DNA of 51,821 nt, taken from Prevotella sp. UBA746 (GTDB taxonomy: Bacteria > Bacteroidota > Bacteroidia > Bacteroidales > Bacteroidaceae). Both the position numbers and the translations under genes were made by a program. This document shows positions 26,341 through 33,918 of this stretch, piece by piece (position 1 is the stretch's first letter; the number at the start of each line of letters is the position of its first letter). Location of the stretch: the NCBI GenBank assembly GCA_002298545.1, contig DBKQ01000052.1:70256-122076 (forward strand), read 5' to 3'. The notes below the pieces were generated by a model. That model was not told where the DNA came from, made no database searches, and saw only the letters and a list, made by a program, of their open reading frames with translations.

Positions 26341-26540
26341 TTCTCACTTCCTTCCTTTTTATACCCAAACTCATTAATCAGTTGTTCAATAACTATCTCC
26401 TCATTTGCACCCGACTGCCTGATTAATTCTGCAAAGGTCTCTGCAAGATTATATGGCAGGTTTTCACTCGTTGTATCATCAACGCTGATTATGAACGACA
26501 GTCCGTTTCTGTTGTATGAAATATTTAAATGGTCTATCAT
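26337..26540 (-). CDS. Hypothetical phage protein, 67 aa
   Basis: Not recognised. An N-terminal strand pair (LNISYNRNGLSFIISVDDTT) and a helical C-terminus (NLAETFAELIRQSG, IVIEQLINEFGYKKEG) suggest a small alpha/beta protein. It is coupled to the 49-aa gene by a 4-nt overlap. Confidence 0.55.
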   Translation of the reverse strand: MIDHLNISYNRNGLSFIISVDDTTSENLPYNLAETFAELIRQSGANEEIVIEQLINEFGYKKEGSEK

Positions 26541-26559
26541 AATTGTAATTTTTTTTAGT

Positions 26560-26817
26560 TTAAAATAATTCGTCTATAATTTGCAACATTACGTTCTTCA
26601 CTGTTTCCTTGTCAGGATAACTTCTCGTCCTTTGAGCTACTAAACCTATTATCGCTTTCTTTTCGTCTATAGGCACATCCATTAGACCTTTTCCTTCTAT
26701 ATAGTCCACAATTTCTTGTTCATCCAAAGCATCAAGAATATCATCCGTGTCATAGCTGTCTAAAACATCATCAAGATCCACTTCCACATCTACTGTACAG
26801 GTTACGCCTCTTCCCAT
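26560..26817 (-). CDS. Hypothetical acidic phage protein, 85 aa
   Basis: Residues 7-40 are strongly acidic (CTVDVEVDLDDVLDSYDTDD), followed by a helical part. The opening resembles the 52-aa protein at 24505-24663 (KSKVEVDVEEVLGNL). An acidic surface like this can mimic DNA, but there is no direct evidence. It is 7 nt after the PI-PLC-like gene on the same strand. Confidence 0.55.
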   Translation of the reverse strand: MGRGVTCTVDVEVDLDDVLDSYDTDDILDALDEQEIVDYIEGKGLMDVPIDEKKAIIGLVAQRTRSYPDKETVKNVMLQIIDELF

Positions 26818-26824
26818 AGTCTTA

Positions 26825-27451
26825 TCAAATAAAATCTGTCATAAATATTTCCTTATTTCTCAATATTGCCATTGCCTCCCATGCATTTCTGTATTTCCTT
26901 GCCCATAGACGAGGAACAGGAAGGTAATAAAGGTATCTCTCCAAACCTCTTGCCTGTCGTGCCTTGGCTCTTGCAAAAGCCAACGACCAATATATTTGTG
27001 TGAGACCGGATATAAAACCAAAAAACAAAGTCTTGTATTCCGGATATTCCACATAAAGCTCTATAAGTTTAAGATTATGATAGCTTTTCAAGTATATCTC
27101 CACAAAGTCATGAAACGCCTCTCTTTCTTTCTCATGTCTTTTCTTTGTTCTGAAGAAATGGCGGTCAAGTCCTATGCGTACATAGAATCGTTCATTGAGT
27201 TTTCCTGCCAACTTGTTTAGGTATTCTAACATCGGTATTATATCCACATCATACCATGCTATTCCGTGTGATGCTTTCCACTTGTCTTTATATTGTGCCA
27301 TCTGAATGTCAAATGCCACTACGTCATTCTTTACCTGTGTCGTGATGTCTTTGTCCTGACATCTGCTGAATGGATTTATCAGCCATGCAAAGGGGCGTTG
27401 CCACCATATCAGCTTTGCATAGGTCAGCGAATTGTGAGTTCCGTATTTCAT
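26825..27451 (-). CDS. Divergent PI-PLC-like phage protein, 208 aa
   Basis: The N-terminal 80 residues follow the PI-specific phospholipase C X-domain layout: THNS at residues 5-8, CQDKDITTQV at 31-40, FDIQ at 47-50, HG at 62-63, and a helix ending PMLEYLNKL. In active enzymes the FDIQ position is usually FD(I/L)R, so a key residue is changed. The C-terminal half is basic with a hydrophobic stretch (LFFGFISGLTQIYWSLAFA) that could touch membranes. Activity is doubtful. The neighbours are replication-type genes. It could be simply a structural relative. Confidence 0.4.
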   Translation of the reverse strand: MKYGTHNSLTYAKLIWWQRPFAWLINPFSRCQDKDITTQVKNDVVAFDIQMAQYKDKWKASHGIAWYDVDIIPMLEYLNKLAGKLNERFYVRIGLDRHFFRTKKRHEKEREAFHDFVEIYLKSYHNLKLIELYVEYPEYKTLFFGFISGLTQIYWSLAFARAKARQARGLERYLYYLPVPRLWARKYRNAWEAMAILRNKEIFMTDFI

Positions 27452-27464
27452 AAGTTTGTTTATT

Positions 27465-27674
27465 TTATTTGGTTTCTTTGATTGTAAATGCTATATCATT
27501 GATTGTTCTGTGCCATTCTACCTTCCCTTCAAGGTATAATTCGTTCAGTGCCTCATACGGTTTATGAAAGCCGCTTTTGATAATGTCCGTTGTCAACACA
27601 TGTGCCGGCACGATGTTTGCTTTCTCGCGCTTTGCCTGAAGTTCTGCTATCGTGGCAAGAATTTTCTCTTTCAT
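27465..27674 (-). CDS. Small winged-helix-like protein, 69 aa
   Basis: Two helices (KILATIAELQAKREK, ADIIKSGF-type) and a beta-wing (VEWHRTINDIAFTI) resemble a minimal winged helix. It lies 8 nt after the replication-type gene and is probably co-transcribed. DNA binding is inference. Confidence 0.55.
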   Translation of the reverse strand: MKEKILATIAELQAKREKANIVPAHVLTTDIIKSGFHKPYEALNELYLEGKVEWHRTINDIAFTIKETK

Positions 27675-27682
27675 TGATATGT

Positions 27683-28240
27683 TTATGGTTTCCAGTCTAT
27701 GTTAAGTTCTTTCAGCAGTCCGTTGTTATACATGCCGCAAAGCACATCTCGCATCATTGACTTTGGATTTTCTTTCACGGCTTCTATCATCCGATAAATG
27801 CGCTGTCGCTTTTCATGTCGCTTTGTCTCTTCGTCTTCCACGCGGCTGTCTTCCAACAGCTTTTCTATGTTCGTCTTCTCCTCTTTCTCCCCTGTTGGCT
27901 TCTCTGACATCAGCTCGTCACTCCAGCGTTTCTGATTCAAGAATGTCTGAAAGTTCAGGCGATAGTGCTTGTCGGGGGTTGACAAAACGTATGCCGGAAT
28001 GTGTTCTGTTGCTGCCTTCCGGTCTCGCTTGCTCATCCTGTTCCATATCCTTTTCAGCTTATCTTTACTGCCTACTTTCTTTTCATACAGGTTCCAAGCT
28101 CTGTCAAAGGTGTATTCGTCTTTCACTTCCCTTGGCGGACGCTGCACCTTGTAGCCATACACCTCCAGCAGGTCTGCGTATGATTCCAGCTGCTCTTCGC
28201 TTACTTCAAACTTTTTTCCGTCTATCGTTTCCTCTTTCAT
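27683..28240 (-). CDS. Phage replication-type protein, 185 aa
   Basis: The stretch FDRAWNLYEKKVGSKDKLKR, then WNRMSKRDRKAATEHIPAYV and LNFQTFLNQKRWSDE is the C-terminal pattern of phage replication initiators or helicase loaders (a K-K plus W-L motif, then Y-L...W). The usual N-terminal winged helix is absent or reduced. The start overlaps the stop of the VRR-NUC gene (ATGA). Together with ERF, DUF3127 and the two nucleases this forms a replication-recombination block. Confidence 0.6.
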   Translation of the reverse strand: MKEETIDGKKFEVSEEQLESYADLLEVYGYKVQRPPREVKDEYTFDRAWNLYEKKVGSKDKLKRIWNRMSKRDRKAATEHIPAYVLSTPDKHYRLNFQTFLNQKRWSDELMSEKPTGEKEEKTNIEKLLEDSRVEDEETKRHEKRQRIYRMIEAVKENPKSMMRDVLCGMYNNGLLKELNIDWKP

Positions 28241-28659
28241 AGTTCTCCGTTTAAATATGATTCTAACTTTTCTATAAATTCATCAAGTGAACGGACTATA
28301 ACATATTTGCCGCCATGTTTCTCTACTTCCTGTTGAAATACCTTCTGTTCTGCCGACTGCTTCCCTTTCTTCGTTTTGTTCTCTATGCAGAGATAGCCGT
28401 GTCGGGAGTTCGGTTTCAGCAGGATCATGTCCGACACTCCGTTCACCATTCCTTCTTCATGAAGCCATGACGCCTGTCTTGATGTCCTCTTCTGTCCGTT
28501 CGGGACACAAAAAAATACATGAGATAGCTCTCCGTGAACTCCTCTCATGTATCTCACTTCTGCACATTGCAGCTGATGCTCTTCATTCTGCGACCGCTTC
28601 CGAGGCTTTTTCAGTTCTCCCTTTTCAGCAAGGGCAAGCAATTCTTCCAACGTTGCCAT
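28237..28659 (-). CDS. VRR-NUC domain nuclease, 140 aa
   Basis: Residues about 28-135 match the VRR-NUC fold: E35 region, VPNGQKRTSRQASWLHEEGM, GVSDMILL and GYLCIENKTKKGKQSAEQK. The D..(E)xK core is formed by SDMILL and CIENKTK. Phage VRR-NUC proteins resolve branched DNA. The gene overlaps the 88-aa gene upstream by 35 nt and the replication-type gene downstream by 4 nt. Confidence 0.8.
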   Translation of the reverse strand: MATLEELLALAEKGELKKPRKRSQNEEHQLQCAEVRYMRGVHGELSHVFFCVPNGQKRTSRQASWLHEEGMVNGVSDMILLKPNSRHGYLCIENKTKKGKQSAEQKVFQQEVEKHGGKYVIVRSLDEFIEKLESYLNGEL

Positions 28660-28891
28660 ATCTTTTCCTGTGATTTTGTCGTTTACGGATGTTCAGTGTG
28701 CCGTCCTTGCTTATAAAGGCTATGTATTGTTTGGGGATCTTCACCGAACATACCTTGCCGTTCTCCGGAATGTCAAACTTGAATTTCAAAATGTTCTTCT
28801 TTCCGAACTTCTTCTTCATCATTCTCACACATTTCTTTGCTACCAAATATAATAGCTCCATTACGCTTGGCACTTCTTCTTGATTTTTCAT
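28625..28891 (-). CDS. Hypothetical phage protein, 88 aa
   Basis: Not recognised. An N-terminal helix (VMELLYLVAKKCVRMMKKKF) is followed by strands (ILKFKFDIPENGKVCSVKI, YIAFISKDGTLNI). It overlaps the VRR-NUC gene by 35 nt in another frame, which shows compact packing. It may be a nuclease partner, by position only. Confidence 0.55.
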   Translation of the reverse strand: MKNQEEVPSVMELLYLVAKKCVRMMKKKFGKKNILKFKFDIPENGKVCSVKIPKQYIAFISKDGTLNIRKRQNHRKRYGNVGRIACPC

Positions 28892-28893
28892 CT

Positions 28894-29331
28894 TTAACTG
28901 TAGTTTTTTAGGATGTTGTTAAATTCGTCCTCTGATACACCATTCCCGACAAGGATTGTCAGGATGGTGTCGAGTACTCTGTTGTATACTGTGTCGAAGG
29001 CTGGCTCATCCATCTTGGCAAAGGATATTGACTTGGCTCTCTCCATAAACTTCTCTCCGTTTATGTCATATAGCGGTTCGCTGAACCCCGACACTATCAG
29101 AAGCTGTTCCCTGAACGTGTCCTTTGAGCGCATGTTCTTGCGCTGCTCTTCTGTCAGACTGTCCCATGCGGCATTTATCATCGAAAAGAATTTTCTGTGA
29201 AACTTCACGTTCCTTGGCTGCACGATCTTTGCTTTTACTATGCTGCCGATCTTTATCTTTTGCAGCATCTCATAGTCTTCATCGCTGTATGCCTGTAGTC
29301 CGAGAGATGTTCTTACAAGATGTATTTCCAT
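28894..29331 (-). CDS. DUF1367-like phage protein, 145 aa
   Basis: The opening LVRTSLGLQAYSDEDYEMLQ, then KIKIGSIVKAKIVQPRNVKF and HRKFFSMINAAWD is the DUF1367 pattern. This family is common beside replication and recombination genes in temperate phages of Proteobacteria and Bacteroidetes; its role is unknown. It lies 18 nt after the DUF3127 gene. Confidence 0.75.
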   Translation of the reverse strand: MEIHLVRTSLGLQAYSDEDYEMLQKIKIGSIVKAKIVQPRNVKFHRKFFSMINAAWDSLTEEQRKNMRSKDTFREQLLIVSGFSEPLYDINGEKFMERAKSISFAKMDEPAFDTVYNRVLDTILTILVGNGVSEDEFNNILKNYS

Positions 29332-29349
29332 ACCTTTTCTCTTTTTATC

Positions 29350-29772
29350 TTAGAATGGCGGATTCTTCTGCTCTGCCCCGACTCCGAATCCTCCGTTCAT
29401 GTTATTGTCTTGGTCAAACACACTTGGCTGGGGCTGATATTGTGCCACTTGCTCTTGCATATACCCCTGTTGTTGTGGCTGCTGCTGTCCGAACCTGTCT
29501 ACTTTCCAACAGTCTAACTTGTTGAACCATCTTCCCTCTTGCGACTTGTTGGCGTTGATGCCAAGGTGCACGGTTATCAATTCTCCTTGACCAATGGCAA
29601 GTTGCTGTAGCCTTTCCTGTCCGAACACCTGGAACACGCAGCGTGATGGATAGCGTTGGTTCACTTCTTCTATCACATATTCCTGTTTCGCCCACGGCTT
29701 ACCGTCTCTCTTTGATGTTCCTTGCTGTACCGGTGATACTTCTACTATCACTCCTGTAAATGTTATATCCAT
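29350..29772 (-). CDS. DUF3127 SSB-like protein, 140 aa
   Basis: Residues 1-95 form an OB-fold-like region: TGVIVEVSPVQQGTSKRDGK, QEYVIEEVNQRYPS, ELITVHLGINANKS. A Gln-rich tail (GQQQPQQQGYMQEQVAQYQ) and the end NPPF follow, comparable to the acidic DIPF tip of SSB, although the tip here is barely acidic. DUF3127 proteins are typical of Bacteroidetes phages. It probably coats ssDNA for the ERF annealing protein encoded two genes upstream. Confidence 0.75.
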   Translation of the reverse strand: MDITFTGVIVEVSPVQQGTSKRDGKPWAKQEYVIEEVNQRYPSRCVFQVFGQERLQQLAIGQGELITVHLGINANKSQEGRWFNKLDCWKVDRFGQQQPQQQGYMQEQVAQYQPQPSVFDQDNNMNGGFGVGAEQKNPPF

Positions 29773-29777
29773 AATCT

Positions 29778-30692
29778 CTATTTTTTTAATGTTATTCTTA
29801 TTGATGCTTTTGTCTCACTCTCTTTCATGTATTTCTCGTATTCTTCTGGCTCCTGCTCCTTGAATAACTTTGAGTCGAAACGCTTTGTCGTTGATGCCGC
29901 AACGTATGCGTATGAACCGAAACTTGTCTTTATCTGCTTCTGCTTGTTTTCCTCCATCAGCTTCAGCAGTTTTTCCTTTATTGTGTCTTGTTGCATTTTC
30001 ATTGCCTCCAGCCGTGCCGTCACAAGTCTGTATTCTTGCTCCAGTGTCGAGAACTCTTCCGGTATCTCCACTTCATACCGGTATTCTTCATCGTTGGCAA
30101 GGTAGGCGGCAACAAGATCGTCTATCTCATGCTCTGCCACTCTTGGCAATGGCTGGAACTTGCTCTGTCCGTTCTTGAACCACATGCACACTATCTCTTT
30201 CACTTTCAGCTTCGGGTTCATCTCTTCAAACCATTTGGCATATATTGAGAGCTGTAGCGACACGTTGTTGTAGTGCAGCGTTGCCGTTGTCTTGTAGTCC
30301 ACAAGGTAGATGTTCCCTTCTCCGTCGGCAAACACTCCGTCTATGGCTGACGCAAAGTTTTCATTGTCCGATACGATATACTCGCTTGCTATATGGTGCA
30401 GGTCGTATGCCTTCAACATGTTGCTGAAGTCTTCAAGCTCCGGTGTCGGACTTGGATATGCTTCAAGGTCGGAATTGAACACGGTGCAGAATAGCTCAAA
30501 CGCATTGTGTATCATGCCGCCTCGCTCTGCTGCCTTCATCAGCACGTCTTCCGGTATGCCTTTATACGTGTCGGGGAAGGCTTTCTTTATCAGCGTTCCG
30601 GTTACTCCTTTCAGTTCTTTCTTGCCCAAGAAGTATTGGTGTGTCTGTTCTACAAACTTTACCTTCGAGGTCGTTAGCTTTATCTTTTTCAT
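29778..30692 (-). CDS. PD-(D/E)XK exonuclease (RecB/Cas4-like), 304 aa
   Basis: Motifs in order: GGMIHNAFE (His62), ASAIDGVF (Asp118), IYLVDYKTT (Asp132, Lys134) and SLQLSIYA (Gln147). This is the RecB/Cas4-type PD-(D/E)XK core without Fe-S cysteines. The C-terminus has a coiled coil (residues about 220-255). Beside an ERF protein it forms an exonuclease-annealase pair like lambda Red. It lies 18 nt downstream of the ERF gene. Confidence 0.8.
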   Translation of the reverse strand: MKKIKLTTSKVKFVEQTHQYFLGKKELKGVTGTLIKKAFPDTYKGIPEDVLMKAAERGGMIHNAFELFCTVFNSDLEAYPSPTPELEDFSNMLKAYDLHHIASEYIVSDNENFASAIDGVFADGEGNIYLVDYKTTATLHYNNVSLQLSIYAKWFEEMNPKLKVKEIVCMWFKNGQSKFQPLPRVAEHEIDDLVAAYLANDEEYRYEVEIPEEFSTLEQEYRLVTARLEAMKMQQDTIKEKLLKLMEENKQKQIKTSFGSYAYVAASTTKRFDSKLFKEQEPEEYEKYMKESETKASIRITLKK

Positions 30693-30710
30693 ATCTTCTT
30701 TCCCTTTCTA

Positions 30711-31322
30711 TTATATTTTTAGTTCTTTTCTTTTGGTACTCAGTGCTTGCATCATCTGTGCATTGCTCATCAGCGGCTTGTATGTCTGCATCACCCACAC
30801 AAGGTTTTCTTTCGTCTTGCACATGGCAAGATATCCAAGGGCTTCTTTCAGATTGTTCGGGTCGAACTTGCTTGCCGTTCCTGTTGTCTGTTGTGTCTTT
30901 GGATCCTGTGTCGCCTGCTGTGCGGCTGCTCCAGCTCCTGTCCCGGCATTCGTTATGTCGCTGTCTGTATTGTCGTCTATGGCAAACAGACCATTCAGCG
31001 CATACTTGCGTGCATAACTTGAAGAGGCTCCGGTTATCTGGCTACCGTCCATACCTTTCTTTGTCTCTTCTTCTCTCGCATAGCCAACAGACGTTTCCGT
31101 CTCTCCGCTGCTGTTCTTCAGCGTTGCCGTAGACTTCACGTATATCCTGTTGCCTACCATCACTATCTCGTCTGTCAGAACGAGCGTGCATTTCTGTTTG
31201 GCAAGTATCGGCTTCACCGCTTCCAGTATGTCCTCTGCCTTGCGATATTTGTAGCCGCCAAACTTGTTGTACTGTGATTTCGGTGCCTTCAGTTCTGATT
31301 GAATTGTTATTAACTCTTTCAT
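30711..31322 (-). CDS. erf: ERF-family single-strand annealing recombinase, 203 aa
   Basis: The opening IQSELKAPKSQYNKFGGYKY and the core GYAREEETKKGMDGSQITGA followed by SSSYARKYALNGLFAIDD are the ERF signature (GSA-TYARRYAL...D). A Ser/Thr/Gln-rich linker (residues 130-155) and a short helical C-terminus follow. It anneals ssDNA in phage recombination and genome circularisation. Next in the operon are the PD-(D/E)XK nuclease and the DUF3127 protein. Confidence 0.85.
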   Translation of the reverse strand: MKELITIQSELKAPKSQYNKFGGYKYRKAEDILEAVKPILAKQKCTLVLTDEIVMVGNRIYVKSTATLKNSSGETETSVGYAREEETKKGMDGSQITGASSSYARKYALNGLFAIDDNTDSDITNAGTGAGAAAQQATQDPKTQQTTGTASKFDPNNLKEALGYLAMCKTKENLVWVMQTYKPLMSNAQMMQALSTKRKELKI

Positions 31323-31334
31323 ATCCTGTTGTTT

Positions 31335-31652
31335 TTATTTCTCTTCAAATGCAAAGTCTTCTGTCCAGTCTTCACATTCCATGAGGAGTTGTTTATTCTT
31401 CAAATTGCCTGGATCTTGTCTCAGCTCTTCTTCTAAACGTCTTTTCAGCTCGTTTATCAGCATCAGCGGTGTACTCTTCTGTTCATACACCGCGTCTTTC
31501 ACGTCTGGCTCTTCTTCTGAATATGAATCCACCACCATGTCCTTTTCAAGACAGAAGGTGGAATGAATCGCTACTGGCATAGGCTCCGGTTCTTCCTCGT
31601 TCCAGGGAGCGTCTGCTGTGTCGGCTCCAATCGGGTAATTGTAATTGTCCAT
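31335..31652 (-). CDS. Acidic hypothetical phage protein, 105 aa
   Basis: Not recognised. The first 60 residues are disordered and acidic (DTADAPWNEEEPEPMPVA); residues 62-95 form a helix (LMLINELKRRLEEELRQDP). It begins the ERF transcript block and lies 12 nt before ERF. It could be a recombination accessory protein or an acidic decoy; neither is shown. Confidence 0.55.
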   Translation of the reverse strand: MDNYNYPIGADTADAPWNEEEPEPMPVAIHSTFCLEKDMVVDSYSEEEPDVKDAVYEQKSTPLMLINELKRRLEEELRQDPGNLKNKQLLMECEDWTEDFAFEEK

Positions 31653-32160
31653 ATCTCTTAGGTTTTAAATTGTAAAACAAAAGCCCCTCTATTCTCGCGA
31701 ACCGTGGGGCACGGTGCAAATAATTAAGTATGTTAAAAATGTAAATTGTTCCCCTCTGCATTTCTCATGTAGGCTTGGGACTACCAATGGCTGCATTAGA
31801 ACTTCTTTGTATGGGTGCGCTCCCGAATCTTGCTACCTTATTATATATTTCATAAGGTCACCGCATCGAAACTGCTTCTTCACCGGTCAACTCCAAGACT
31901 TTCTCAATTCCACCGTTTCTTCCGGTGTAGGTAATCGCCTTGCTACTTCCACGCTTTATGCACAATCTGTAGTCAACTGCACTCCTTTGGGGCACGTGTA
32001 CCTCTTCAGGAAGGTTTATCCTATCCGATTTCTCTCGCCTCGGTATCGGGCATATTGGGCGCACATGCAGAACCGAACTGCCCTTTCCGTGTCAGACTAT
32101 CCAGTGCCAACACCGCTGCTCCCATGAGCTATGCGCGCTTCTCTCAAACTTATATAATAC
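31653..32160 (-). ncRNA. Candidate structured RNA or leader, GC-rich stretch without convincing genes
   Basis: About 500 bases richer in G+C than their surroundings, between two minus-strand genes, with no ORF I trust. Hairpins seen: ACCGTG-CCC-CACGGT on the minus strand (31701-31715), ACCTTAT...ATAAGGT (31835-31858), CACCG...CGGTG (31911-31927). It shares the 11-mer TGCATAAAGCG (minus strand, 31952-31962) with the candidate RNA at 36115-36490. No promoter box was found, so it may be cut from the operon transcript. Confidence 0.4.
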
Positions 32161-32460
32161 TTAAATCATCTCGCCTATCCTGCGCTTCATGCAGTAGTCT
32201 GTTGCTTCCGCTTCAAGCTCTTCCATTGTCTTGCTCCTGTTCTGGAGCATCCACCTTTCAAGGTCTTCTTTCAAAAAATACAACCGGTTCTGGTTCGGCT
32301 TATAGGCTGGTATCTCATGTTCCCTCACTTTCTGTCTTATCCCCTGTGGGGTCATGTCCAGTATTACGGATGCTTCCCTTATGGTCAGCACGTTCTTTGC
32401 AGCAATCCTCGAATACTCTTCTATGCGGTCAAGCTGCTCTTTTATCATATTCTCGTCCAT
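32161..32460 (-). CDS. Excisionase-like HTH protein, 99 aa
   Basis: Residues 23-75 have the HTH_17/MerR-type excisionase pattern: LTIREASVILDMTPQGIRQK, then EIPAYKPNQNRLYFLKEDLE. An N-terminal helix precedes it. Such proteins act as excisionases or regulators. It lies 3 nt after the Rha antirepressor gene, so it is in the same transcript. Confidence 0.75.
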   Translation of the reverse strand: MDENMIKEQLDRIEEYSRIAAKNVLTIREASVILDMTPQGIRQKVREHEIPAYKPNQNRLYFLKEDLERWMLQNRSKTMEELEAEATDYCMKRRIGEMI

Positions 32461-32463
32461 AGT

Positions 32464-33297
32464 CTATAGGTTTAATGCCTGTTCCACAGGCTGTTTAACT
32501 TCGCGTTCTTTCTTTATGTCCTGCTCTATAAGCGGAATGATATTGTTCTCTTTCAACTTGCCGTAGAGGAAGAGCCTTCCTTTCACTGTCCATTCCGTGT
32601 TGTATTTCACGTCTCGCCGTCCGTCTGCCCTCACTATATCCACCGCCTTGCTGTGTACATATCCACACGGCACGTAGTTGTTATACAATATCCACTGTCC
32701 CTGCACCTTCCGCTGTATCTTCAGCTCCGCCAATATCCTGTTCAGCTTCACCGCACTCATGCCGTAGTCCTGAGCTATCTGTGTTACGGTCATCGTGCTC
32801 TTGCTCTCCAGTATCTGGTCATAATAGCTCACCTTTGGCAACATCTCAGTTATCCGGTTCCCCAATTCCACATTCTCCCGGCTGATGTTCACTATCTGCT
32901 CCTTCTGCTTTTGGCTCTCTATGGCAAGCTGTTGCTTCTGCTCTTCTATCTTCACCATTGCTTTCAGTGCCTCCAGATAGTTGCTCGGCATTGCCGGGCG
33001 GTGCGCTTCCTCCAGCTCCTTCCACCTCCGTATCAGCTTTGCTCTTGCTTCGTCATTAAACTTCGTGGCGATGTATAGGCATTCTTCTTTGGTGAGGGAA
33101 TAACAGGGGCGAGACTGACCATTTTCATCCCAATATGACCCGAGGGAAAATTTTCCCTCGGCTATCTTCACCCATGCTGGTTCCATCTTGCGAATAGCTT
33201 TCATTACATCAGCATGTCTTCTTCCTGTCACCTCCGCGATCTGTAGCGAAGTCATCCTCTCTTCGTTGTTGTCTACTATGGTTGTTAGTTCATTCAT
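32464..33297 (-). CDS. Rha-type phage antirepressor with KilAC domain, 277 aa
   Basis: Residues 15-95 match the Rha phage regulatory domain (SLQIAEVTGRRHADVMKAI, YSLTKEECLYIATKFND). Residues about 160-265 match the KilAC/ANT domain (KVSYYDQILESKSTMTVTQI, YGMSAVKLNRILAEL, WTVKGRLFLYGKLKE). A coiled coil joins them. This two-domain form is typical of antirepressors that counter cI-type repressors. A good GGAGG lies 8 nt before the ATG, unusual in this genome. The start is backed by this site. Confidence 0.85.
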   Translation of the reverse strand: MNELTTIVDNNEERMTSLQIAEVTGRRHADVMKAIRKMEPAWVKIAEGKFSLGSYWDENGQSRPCYSLTKEECLYIATKFNDEARAKLIRRWKELEEAHRPAMPSNYLEALKAMVKIEEQKQQLAIESQKQKEQIVNISRENVELGNRITEMLPKVSYYDQILESKSTMTVTQIAQDYGMSAVKLNRILAELKIQRKVQGQWILYNNYVPCGYVHSKAVDIVRADGRRDVKYNTEWTVKGRLFLYGKLKENNIIPLIEQDIKKEREVKQPVEQALNL

Positions 33298-33316
33298 ATT
33301 TTGTCCTCCAGAATTT

Positions 33317-33383
33317 TTTGTATCTTTGCCGAAGCTATGTTTTATGTTTAATTTTAAAATCTATTTTTATGAAACAGAAAGTA
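33317..33383 (+). repeat. Duplicated promoter-leader, copy 1
   Basis: About 66 bases including TATCTTTG (33321-33328) and the start of the 68-aa gene are nearly identical to 33852-33918. The copies differ at a few positions only, far less than the coding parts that follow. Confidence 0.85.
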
Positions 33384-33575
33384 TTTCACTACAAGTTTAA
33401 TGTAGATGTTAATGGAGAACCTCTTGCATTCAATTTGAATGACGAAATTGAAAAACTATCTGGAGAAGGATGGAATATCAAGCAGATTTCATCATGTATG
33501 GCTGACTTGAACTTCCCCGAACAGGCATCAAAAAGTATCCTCCACGTCTTGCTATTTGCAGAAAAAAGCGTATAG
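33369..33575 (+). CDS. Small plus-strand protein of a duplicated pair, 68 aa
   Basis: Starts at the ATG at 33369, 40 nt after a TATCTTTG box; the upstream in-frame part would lie before the transcription start. It has a strand-rich start (FHYKFNVDVNGEPLAF) then a helix (NDEIEKLSGEG) and strand (QISSCMADL). It is a paralogue of the 67-aa protein at 33904: same start (M-x-QKV), same length, same ending (LLFAEK / LLMEK). The last 24 nt overlap the end of the minus-strand 65-aa gene. Confidence 0.6.
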   Translation: MKQKVFHYKFNVDVNGEPLAFNLNDEIEKLSGEGWNIKQISSCMADLNFPEQASKSILHVLLFAEKSV

Positions 33576-33749
33576 TTTCTTTGCTTCTCTAAGCGAATAG
33601 CTCTGTATGACGCAAGTCTTCATCACATTCCAATTCCATATAGGCGCATTGTAAACCCAGTTGAAAACATCTTCATATTCGGGATTCGTTGCGCCTATAT
33701 AAGTTGCTATATCCCTTCTCAACCTCTTCCTTAATATCCTCTTTATCAT
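33552..33749 (-). CDS. Small minus-strand protein of a duplicated pair, 65 aa
   Basis: The product (RILRKRLRRDIATYIG, then YEDVFNWVYNAPIWNWNV) is a paralogue of the 80-aa protein at 34078: both have K-I-x-R-x-K-L-R, (F/Y)EDxFxWVY and PIW-W. It is basic at the N-terminus and rich in Trp. It overlaps the end of the plus-strand 68-aa gene tail to tail. Function unknown. Confidence 0.6.
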   Translation of the reverse strand: MIKRILRKRLRRDIATYIGATNPEYEDVFNWVYNAPIWNWNVMKTCVIQSYSLREAKKLYAFFCK

Positions 33750-33767
33750 ATTCTTGTCTCCTTTTTT

Positions 33768-33840
33768 AATCGGGTCGGCAGCTCATGAAACAGAAGTGGC
33801 TACGTAATATGTTTAATCAATTCACTGCCGTTGCCCGATT
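33768..33840. repeat. Imperfect inverted repeat between the duplicated modules
   Basis: AATCGGGTCGGCAG (33768-33781) pairs with CTGCCGTTGCCCGATT (33825-33840): 13 pairs with a small internal loop. It sits exactly at the junction of the two modules and could be a terminator-like structure or a recombination scar. Confidence 0.55.
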
Positions 33841-33851
33841 GTTATTTCCTT

Positions 33852-33918
33852 TTTGTATCTTTGCCGAAGCTATGTTTTATATTTAATTTTAAATTCAATT
33901 TTTATGGAACAGAAAGTC
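33852..33918 (+). repeat. Duplicated promoter-leader, copy 2
   Basis: Near-identical to 33317-33383, with TATCTTTG at 33856-33863 and the ATG of the 67-aa gene at 33904. Confidence 0.85.

Noticed and set aside
31858..32064. A 68-codon minus-strand frame with a GTG start
   Set aside because: No ribosome site, no family, and it lies over predicted hairpins in the candidate RNA stretch.
32057..32064. GTGCGCCC on the minus strand as a group II intron 5' end
   Set aside because: No domain V hairpin and no reverse transcriptase frame follow; a short match only.
33282..33368. Longer N-terminus of the 68-aa plus-strand protein
   Set aside because: The TATCTTTG box lies inside this extension, and the paralogue at 33904 starts at the matching Met.
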